From NCBI GenBank assembly GCA_041859375.1, contig JBHEKP010000062.1:1-13810 (forward strand): 13,810 nt of DNA, in the 5' to 3' direction. Below are positions 5,747-13,810 of the stretch, piece by piece (position 1 is the first letter of the stretch; every line of letters begins with the position of its first letter). The position numbers and the translations under genes are program-made. The DNA comes from JBHEKP01 sp041859375 (lineage in GTDB: Bacteria; Hydrogenedentota; Hydrogenedentia; Hydrogenedentales; CAITNO01). Under the pieces are notes generated by a model. That model was given only the letters and a program-made list of their open reading frames with translations. It was not told the origin of the DNA and ran no database searches.

Positions 5747-8575
5747 ATGGCGCACAGGACGTTATTTTTGTTTTTGCTGACGGTGGGGCTTTCCTGGACG
5801 GGGGCGTATGCGGATTTTCGGGACGAGGTGGAGGCGGACTGGAAGGTGCAGCTCCTGCAGCGGGAAACGGGGCCGAAGCGCGCGCCCACGCCGGAAACGG
5901 ACGCCGCGGGCGGCTGCGACGGGGTGAAGGACGGCAAATGGGGCTTTCACACGGAGAACCAGGAGGGGCCGTGGTGGCAGGTGGATCTGGGAGACGTCAA
6001 GCCGCTGGACCGGGTGGTGCTGTGGAACCGCTGCGACGCGGCGGCGCGCAACGACAACATCATCGTGCAGGTGTCGGAGGACGGCTCCAACTGGCGTGAT
6101 GCGTACACGCACAACGGCCCCACCTTCTACGGCAAGACGGACGGCAGGCCCCTGTCGGTGCCGCTGGCGGGCTGTTCTGCCCGGTATGTGCGGCTGACCC
6201 TGCGGGCGCAGTCCTGGCTGCACCTCGACGAGGTGGAGGTGTTTGGCGCGGCGGATCCGGTGCGGAACATCGCCCTCCGCAGGCCCGCGGTGCAGAGCAG
6301 CATTTCCCAGTGGTCGGCGGATCACCGGCCCCGCGGGAAGCGGGACACGGCCTGGCCGGAGCGGATCGCGGCGGTGGTGAAGCGGAGCCGGGAGCTGGTT
6401 GAAATCCGGCGCGGGGAGGGTGTGGACGTGTCGCGCCATGCGGCCGCGCTGGCGCGTCTTGAGCGGGAACTCGCGGGACTTCCGGCCCGCCGCCTGGACA
6501 GGGGGGAATATGAGCGGGCGCGGTGGCTGCAGCGGCGCCTGCTGCTGGCGGATCCGCTGCTGGACTTCGGGGAGATTCTGTTCGCAACGCGCGTGCCGGG
6601 CTCCTTCAACCACATGTCCGACCAGTATTACGGCTGGTTTTCCCGGCCGGGCGGCGACCTGTGCATCCTCGGCGACTACACGACCGACAGGCCAAAGCTT
6701 TCCCGCATCACGGAGGGCCTGTTTGATCCGGCGGGCAGCTTCCTGCGCCCCAGCCTTTCCTACGACGGAAAGAAGGTTCTTTTCGCGTGGTGCCGCTTTC
6801 ATCCGGGCCTGGCGGAGCACCCCGACAAATTCAACAAGGACAACGTGCCGGAGGACGCCTTTTACCATGTCTTTGAGATGAACCTGGACGGCACGGGCCT
6901 GCGCCAGATCACGCGGGGCAAGTATGACGACTTTGACGCGCGCTACCTGCCGGACGGGCGCATCGTGTTCCTGTCCACGCGCCGGGGGCAGTTTGTCCAG
7001 ACGGGCGCGGAGAGCGCGGCGCTGACGATGGAGAACCCGGCGCTGCCGGACTGCTACGTGCGCTGCGGCGGCGGGCCCGAGCGGCCCGTGGCGGTCTACA
7101 CGCTGCACACGATGAACGCGGACGGCACGGCCATGAACGCCATATCGCCCTTTGAGATGTTCGAGTGGACGCCGAGCATTTCCCGCGACGGCACAATCCT
7201 GTACTCGCGCTGGGACTACATCGACCGGTGGAACATGCCCTACATGAGCCTGTGGTCCATCCACCCCGACGGCACCCACTCCCGCATCGTCTACAAGAAC
7301 TACACCCTCGCGCCGCACTGCACCTTCGAACCGCAGTGCGTCCCCAACTCCGACAAGATCGTGTTCACCGGATCGGCGCACCACGCCCAGACCATGGGCA
7401 GCCTCGTGCTGCTGGACACGGCGGCGGGCACGGAGGGCGGCGCGCCGGTGCGGCGGCTCACGCCCGAGGTGGTGTTCCCCGAAATCGAGGGCTGGCCCGC
7501 CACCTACTACGCCAGCCCGTGGCCCCTGTCGGAGCGGCTCTACCTGGTCTCCTGGGGCGTGGTGCCCAACCCGACTTATCCGCAGGTGCGCGAGAAGAAC
7601 GACATGGGCCTGTACCTCTATGACGCGGACAGCGGCCAGCTGGAGCTGCTGTACCGCAGCGCGGAATTCGCCAGCGAATGGCCCCTGCCCGTGGCGGCGC
7701 GGCCGGCGCCCCCGCCGCTGGTGGACACGGTGCCGCCGGACGCGCCCCGCGAGGGCCGCTATCTGGTGGCCGACGTGTACAAGGGCCTCCCGGGCGTGGA
7801 GCGCGGCTCCGTGAAGGCGCTGCGCCTGGTGGCGGTGCCCGCGAAAACCCACCCCACCATGAACTACCCCGTCATGGGGCTCACCGCCGACGACCCCGGC
7901 AAGTGCGTGCTGGGCACGGTGCCGGTGGAGCCGGACGGTTCCGCCTATTTCCGCGCGCCCTCCGGCGTGACCATGTTCTTCCAGGCCCTCGACGGGCGGG
8001 GCATGGCGGTGCAGACCATGCGCGGCGCGGTGCACGTGCAGCCCGGCCAGACCATGGGCTGCGTGGGGTGCCACGAGCACCGGCTCTCCGCGCCCGTGTC
8101 CAACATGACCGAGGCGGCCCGCCGCGACCCGTCGCGCGTCACGCCGGGGCCGGAGGGCTCCTGGCCCTACCGCTTTGACCGGATGGTGCAGCCCGTGCTC
8201 GACCGCAACTGCGTGGAGTGCCACCGGCCCGGGGCGGAGGATCGGCGCGGCGCGGAATTTGACCTGACTCCCGGCAGGGCGTGGGAGAACCTGTGCAATT
8301 ACGGCGGCGGCGCGAGCCTGGCAAAGAACGTGCGCGACTCCTACGCCCGCGGCCATTCCATCGCGGGGCAGGGGCCCTCCCACACGAGCCCCCTCCTGGC
8401 GCTGCTGGATTCGCCAGGCGGCCATTACGGCGTGTCGCTGGCTCCGGAGGACTTCGAGCGCCTGATCACCTGGATGGACACCTACGGCCAGCGTCTCGGC
8501 TCCTACTCGGAGGAGCAGGAGATGCGGCTGGAGGAGCTGCGCGAAAGCAGCCGCGACCTGCTGGCCGGGCGGTAG
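5747..8575 (+). CDS. HzsA-related diheme cytochrome c protein with N-terminal discoidin-like domain
   Basis: Secreted 942-residue protein resembling the alpha subunit of anammox hydrazine synthase in its middle and C-terminal parts; this class is widespread in Planctomycetes and relatives that do not perform anammox, and its function is unknown. Signal peptide 1-22 (cleavage after Ala-Tyr-Ala). Residues about 55-167 look like an F5/8 type C (discoidin) carbohydrate-binding fold: PWWQVDLGDVKPLDRVVLWNR, VQVSEDGSNW, ARYVRLTL, LHLDEVEVFG. A charged helical linker follows (about 203-265). From about 275 comes the propeller-like region with HMSDQYYGWFSRPGGDL (289 on), repeated blade-like strands (SYDGKKVLFAW, LPDGRIVFLSTRR, SRDGTILYSRWDY) and HHAQTMGSLVLLD (545 on). 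Two c-type heme attachment motifs close it: CVGCH (772-776) and CVECH (822-826). It is transcribed divergently from the rhamnosidase gene. A role in periplasmic redox chemistry linked to glycan use is only inference. Confidence 0.87.
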   Translation: MAHRTLFLFLLTVGLSWTGAYADFRDEVEADWKVQLLQRETGPKRAPTPETDAAGGCDGVKDGKWGFHTENQEGPWWQVDLGDVKPLDRVVLWNRCDAAARNDNIIVQVSEDGSNWRDAYTHNGPTFYGKTDGRPLSVPLAGCSARYVRLTLRAQSWLHLDEVEVFGAADPVRNIALRRPAVQSSISQWSADHRPRGKRDTAWPERIAAVVKRSRELVEIRRGEGVDVSRHAAALARLERELAGLPARRLDRGEYERARWLQRRLLLADPLLDFGEILFATRVPGSFNHMSDQYYGWFSRPGGDLCILGDYTTDRPKLSRITEGLFDPAGSFLRPSLSYDGKKVLFAWCRFHPGLAEHPDKFNKDNVPEDAFYHVFEMNLDGTGLRQITRGKYDDFDARYLPDGRIVFLSTRRGQFVQTGAESAALTMENPALPDCYVRCGGGPERPVAVYTLHTMNADGTAMNAISPFEMFEWTPSISRDGTILYSRWDYIDRWNMPYMSLWSIHPDGTHSRIVYKNYTLAPHCTFEPQCVPNSDKIVFTGSAHHAQTMGSLVLLDTAAGTEGGAPVRRLTPEVVFPEIEGWPATYYASPWPLSERLYLVSWGVVPNPTYPQVREKNDMGLYLYDADSGQLELLYRSAEFASEWPLPVAARPAPPPLVDTVPPDAPREGRYLVADVYKGLPGVERGSVKALRLVAVPAKTHPTMNYPVMGLTADDPGKCVLGTVPVEPDGSAYFRAPSGVTMFFQALDGRGMAVQTMRGAVHVQPGQTMGCVGCHEHRLSAPVSNMTEAARRDPSRVTPGPEGSWPYRFDRMVQPVLDRNCVECHRPGAEDRRGAEFDLTPGRAWENLCNYGGGASLAKNVRDSYARGHSIAGQGPSHTSPLLALLDSPGGHYGVSLAPEDFERLITWMDTYGQRLGSYSEEQEMRLEELRESSRDLLAGR

Positions 8576-8578
8576 CCG

Positions 8579-8872
8579 CTAGGCTCGGTCCCGCGCGCGG
8601 TCGGTATGGCCCAGCGGCTTGTCCGGCGCCACGGCGTCGCGCACCAGGCGCTTTAGCTCCGACATTTCCGGGAAGCGCCCCTCCGCCGCGCGCGACCACA
8701 GCACCGCGCCGTTTGCGCGCACGTCGAACACGCCGCCCGTCCCCGGCTGAAGCGCCACCTCGCCCAGTTCGGCGGCGAAGGTGCCGAGCAGTTCCTGCGC
8801 CGTCCAGGCCGCCCGGGCCAGCCACCCGCACTGCCCGCAGTACTCAATTTCCACCCTCGGATTCCGTTCCAT
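8579..8872 (-). CDS. SelT/SelW/SelH (Rdx) family thioredoxin-fold protein, cysteine form
   Basis: Small 97-residue cytoplasmic protein of the Rdx family, thioredoxin-like proteins thought to act in thiol redox reactions. Seen: VEIEYCGQCGWLARAAW at residues 7-23 with the redox pair Cys12-x-x-Cys15, AQELLGTF, then PGTGGVFDVRANG (43-55), which is the conserved Rdx strand, and FPEMSELKRLVRD near the end, KPLGHTD before the C-terminus. The second position of the motif is TGC (Cys) where selenoprotein members have UGA-encoded Sec. Start chosen at 8872 because AAGGA stands 9 nt upstream and the protein then has the family's length; upstream in-frame ATGs at 8890 and 8944 would add unconserved residues. 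It converges on the HzsA-related gene with 3 nt between stops. The exact partner is unknown. Confidence 0.9.
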   Translation of the reverse strand: MERNPRVEIEYCGQCGWLARAAWTAQELLGTFAAELGEVALQPGTGGVFDVRANGAVLWSRAAEGRFPEMSELKRLVRDAVAPDKPLGHTDRARDRA

Positions 8873-8979
8873 TCGCCTGCATCCTTTCATTGCCGCCCAT
8901 CCCCGCCGCGGCGCGCGCCCCACAATAAAATCAACACCCGCCATGCCGCGGAAATGCCCCCGGACAGGATGTGGCAGCG

Positions 8980-9036
8980 TTTATTTAATGTAATGTAATT
9001 ATTAGTTGTTACATATTAAATATTATAATTAAAGTA
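8980..9036. other. AT-rich island upstream of the rRNA promoters
   Basis: About 57 nt of almost pure A/T in otherwise GC-rich DNA. It contains TATAAT at 9024-9029, a short TAATG-TAATG-TAATT direct repeat, and an imperfect palindrome (TTTAATGTAA at 8984-8993 against TTACATATTAAA at 9009-9020). It lies between the Rdx gene and the first rRNA promoter and may contain the Rdx gene promoter, an upstream activating (Fis/UP-like) segment, or both. No clear -35/-10 pair was found. Confidence 0.4.
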
Positions 9037-9098
9037 ATGGGGCGGAGACGGCCGCGCGGCTTCAGCCGGGGGTGCCGGAAAATTTATTGGATGGTTGC

Positions 9099-9128
9099 TT
9101 GACTTGGGGCCTTTTTATTTGGCATACT
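9099..9128 (+). promoter_or_regulatory. rRNA operon promoter P1
   Basis: TTGACT (9099-9104), 18-nt spacer, CATACT (9123-9128). This is the weakest -10 of the four promoter candidates; an overlapping TACTAT at 20-nt spacing is an alternative. It is about 560 nt upstream of mature 16S. Confidence 0.5.
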
Positions 9129-9196
9129 ATCCAACGCTTTTGTTGGCCCGTTTCTGCGGTGCCCGACGGTCCGGAAACGGAGCCTGAAGGTGCCGC

Positions 9197-9235
9197 AAAA
9201 AAAAGGTTGACACGGCGGCGAAGTTGTGGTAAACT
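9197..9235 (+). promoter_or_regulatory. rRNA operon promoter P2
   Basis: A run of eight A (9197-9204) precedes TTGACA (9207-9212), a 17-nt spacer and TAAACT (9230-9235). The segment 9198-9215 is identical to 9433-9450 at P4. A near-perfect 9-bp inverted repeat (CTGTCTGCC at 9242-9250, GGCAGGCAG at 9253-9261) begins at the expected transcription start. Confidence 0.65.
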
Positions 9236-9450
9236 TCTTCGCTGTCTGCCGAGGCAGGCAGGGTCAACCCCCTCCCCACAAGTGACCGGGAAACGGTTGC
9301 GGGTGGCGGCGGGAAAAAGTTGACAAAGCGAAAGTTTAATCAGTATACTCAGTATACGCACCTGAAAAGGCGCGACTGAGGGTCGCCTCCCGGGGCTGGC
9401 GCAAGCCGGTCGGGGCGCTCAAAAAAAGAGTGAAAAAAAGGTTGACACGG
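9198..9450 (+). repeat. 18-nt direct repeat of the A-tract/-35 module
   Basis: AAAAAAAGGTTGACACGG occurs exactly at 9198-9215 and 9433-9450, 235 nt apart. It looks like duplication of a promoter unit in the rRNA control region; the downstream spacers and -10 boxes differ. Confidence 0.85.
9314..9349 (+). promoter_or_regulatory. rRNA operon promoter P3
   Basis: Five A followed by GTTGACA (-35 at 9320-9325), 18-nt spacer and TATACT at 9344-9349: the best consensus match in the region. A second, near-identical box TATACG follows at 9353-9358 within a short direct repeat (CAGTATAC). Confidence 0.75.
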
Positions 9451-9471
9451 GCCGCTTGGGAGTGTTAAGAT
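9433..9471 (+). promoter_or_regulatory. rRNA operon promoter P4 (proximal)
   Basis: Seven A (9433-9439), then TTGACA (9442-9447), an 18-nt spacer and TAAGAT (9466-9471). It repeats the 18-nt A-tract/-35 module of P2 exactly. It is the promoter closest to 16S (about 210 nt) and upstream of the leader boxA, so all four transcripts would carry boxA. Confidence 0.7.
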
Positions 9472-9523
9472 TATCCTCCCGTTTGAAAAGCGGTTCAGCG
9501 ACCCGGAGCGGTTCGGGAAGCGC

Positions 9524-9535
9524 GCTCTTTGAAAA
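9524..9535 (+). promoter_or_regulatory. boxA antitermination element in the rRNA leader
   Basis: GCTCTTTGAAAA closely matches the rRNA boxA consensus (TGCTCTTTAACA), the RNA site bound by NusB-NusE(S10) to prevent premature termination of untranslated rRNA transcripts. It sits after the last promoter and just before the 16S processing arm, the position usual in rRNA operons. A related copy is at 11603 in the 16S-23S spacer. Confidence 0.75.
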
Positions 9536-9536
9536 T

Positions 9537-9554
9537 TGAATACGATGTACGACG
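9537..9554 (+). repeat. 16S processing stem, leader arm
   Basis: TGAATACGATGTACGACG is perfectly complementary over 18 nt to 11299-11316 downstream of 16S. In the precursor the two arms would pair and enclose the whole 16S sequence, the standard substrate for RNase III. Confidence 0.85.
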
Positions 9555-9564
9555 TAAATCGACC

Positions 9565-9608
9565 CTTGTGTAGGGGGGCAGGCGGCTTGCCGCCGACCCC
9601 CACCCAAG
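9565..9608 (+). other. GC-rich leader stem-loop
   Basis: Within the 16S leader, arm 9565-9577 pairs with 9597-9608 (CTTG with CAAG, then five G-C pairs; one mismatch and one bulge), and GGCGGC (9581-9586) pairs with GCCGCC (9589-9594). No T-run follows, so it is unlikely to be a terminator; a role in folding or pausing is possible. Confidence 0.55.
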
Positions 9609-9614
9609 TTAGAT

Positions 9615-9679
9615 TCCTTTGTCGTGTATTTCGAACAAAGGATCGACACTGTTCATAGTCAGGCGGCTTCGGCCACCTG
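9615..9679 (+). other. Two further leader stem-loops before 16S
   Basis: First, TCCTTTGT (9615-9622) pairs with ACAAAGGA (9635-9642), an 8-bp perfect stem. Second, CAGG-C-GGC / GCC-A-CCTG (9660-9679) closes a UUCG tetraloop and ends about 7 nt before the 16S 5' end, followed by AAATTTT. The second could mark the 5' maturation site; the short T stretch is too weak for me to call a terminator. Confidence 0.5.
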
Positions 9680-9686
9680 TAAATTT

Positions 9687-11277
<1,591 letters not shown>

Positions 11278-11298
11278 AGGTCGAGCGCAGGGGCCGAC

Positions 11299-11316
11299 CG
11301 TCGTACATCGTATTCA
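11299..11316 (+). repeat. 16S processing stem, trailer arm
   Basis: CGTCGTACATCGTATTCA is the exact reverse complement of the leader arm at 9537-9554. It lies 61 nt after the 16S 3' end and 38 nt before tRNA-Ile, so cleavage here would separate 16S from the tRNA spacer. Confidence 0.85.
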
Positions 11317-11354
11317 GCGTTCAAGGAGCGCCAGCGCGAACCGGTGTTTTGCAT

Positions 11355-11431
<77 letters not shown>

Positions 11432-11464
11432 TTCAAATCAGGCGGAACACGGTCCGGGCACCCC

Positions 11465-11540
11465 GGGGATGTAGCTCAGTTGGGAGAGCGCGGGCTTTGC
11501 AAGCCTGAGGCCGTCGGTTCGATCCCGATCATCTCCACCA
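11465..11540 (+). tRNA. alaT: tRNA-Ala (UGC)
   Basis: 76-nt cloverleaf. Acceptor GGGGATG pairs with CATCTCC (one G-U pair); anticodon stem CGGGC/GCCTG closing loop TTTGCAA with anticodon TGC at 11498-11500; T-loop TTCGATC. CCA is encoded at 11538-11540. The Ile-Ala order in the spacer is the common bacterial arrangement. Confidence 0.97.
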
Positions 11541-11602
11541 TCCGGTGGGGCCGGGCCGGCGGGGCGGCGAACGCGAAAGTTTTGCGGACTTCGGTCCGCG
11601 CC

Positions 11603-11614
11603 GATCTTTGACAG
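11603..11614 (+). promoter_or_regulatory. boxA-like element in the 16S-23S spacer
   Basis: GATCTTTGACAG, followed by TTGAATGCAAG, resembles the leader boxA and its flank (GCTCTTTGAAAATTGAATAC). A second boxA ahead of 23S is the normal rRNA design. The rest of the spacer up to 23S holds small hairpins, including GTTCT/AGAAC around GTCC-CA-GGAC (about 11685-11707) and GGTCA-T6-TGACC (11712-11727), the latter overlapping the 23S 5' end. Confidence 0.65.
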
Positions 11615-11723
11615 TTGAATGCAAGGGTAATAGCGAGCGATTTGAAGAATACAACGCGCATAGTCCGGGGGTAATCCCCTGGACGTTCTCGTCCCAGGAC
11701 AAGAACGAAAGGGTCATTTTTTT

Positions 11724-13810
<2,087 letters not shown>

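Noticed and set aside
5762..8425. Long open frame (887 codons) on the minus strand
   Set aside because: It is antisense to the HzsA-related gene. Its composition is His/Arg/Val/Ala-rich with no domain, whereas the plus strand has a good ribosome site, a signal peptide and two CxxCH motifs.
5747..8575. Evidence for anammox metabolism
   Set aside because: Only an HzsA-related protein is present. There are no hydrazine synthase beta/gamma or hydrazine dehydrogenase genes in the window, and such HzsA-like proteins are common outside anammox bacteria.
8569..8581. Terminator between the HzsA-related and Rdx genes
   Set aside because: GCGG-TAG-CCGC is a 4-bp stem overlapping the stop codon and lacks a T-run.
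8579..8872. Selenoprotein (Sec-encoding UGA) in the Rdx-family gene
   Set aside because: The motif codons are TGC-GGG-CAG-TGC, so both redox positions are cysteine and no in-frame TGA is needed.

Overview
The window is GC-rich bacterial chromosome. The left two thirds (1-8872) hold six protein genes and the right third (about 9,000-13,810) holds the start of a complete-type rRNA operon. The organism looks like a member of the PVC/Hydrogenedentes-like part of the bacterial tree. Three things suggest this. A secreted hydrazine-synthase-alpha-like (HzsA-related) diheme protein, common in Planctomycetes and relatives, sits beside secreted pectinolytic enzymes. The pectate lyase carries a C-terminal acidic calcium-repeat tail of a kind frequent in those phyla. 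The 16S gene carries the EUB338-III variant of the universal bacterial probe site. The phylum is an inference; the 16S gene would settle it. Unlike many Planctomycetes, 16S and 23S are linked.

Layout, left to right. (1) 2-424: the 3' end of a UbiE/MenG quinone methyltransferase, followed by a small secreted protein of unknown function on the same strand. (2) 1243-5567, minus strand: a two-gene operon, transcribed right to left, of a secreted GH78-type alpha-L-rhamnosidase and a secreted PL1-like pectate lyase. Both fit attack on rhamnose-containing pectin (rhamnogalacturonan) or a similar polysaccharide outside the cytoplasm. (3) 5568-5746: a divergent intergenic region with a TATAAT box and a 10-bp inverted repeat bracketing it. 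(4) 5747-8575: a 942-residue secreted protein with a discoidin-like domain, an HzsA-like propeller region and two CxxCH heme sites. (5) 8579-8872, minus strand: a small SelT/SelW/SelH (Rdx) thioredoxin-fold protein with CxxC in place of CxxU.

(6) 8873-9686 is an approximately 0.8-kb gene-free control region for the rRNA operon. It holds an AT-rich island, four tandem sigma70-type promoters (two built on an identical 18-nt A-tract/-35 module), a boxA antitermination element, an RNase III-type processing arm and several leader hairpins. (7) 16S rRNA, tRNA-Ile(GAU), tRNA-Ala(UGC), a second boxA and the first two thirds of 23S rRNA follow.

I found no CRISPR array, insertion sequence, phage gene or integrase. 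The least ordinary items are the HzsA-related protein divergent from the pectin-degradation pair, with a palindromic arm pair across its promoter, and the four-promoter rRNA control region. No gene cluster here clearly amounts to a wholly new system.
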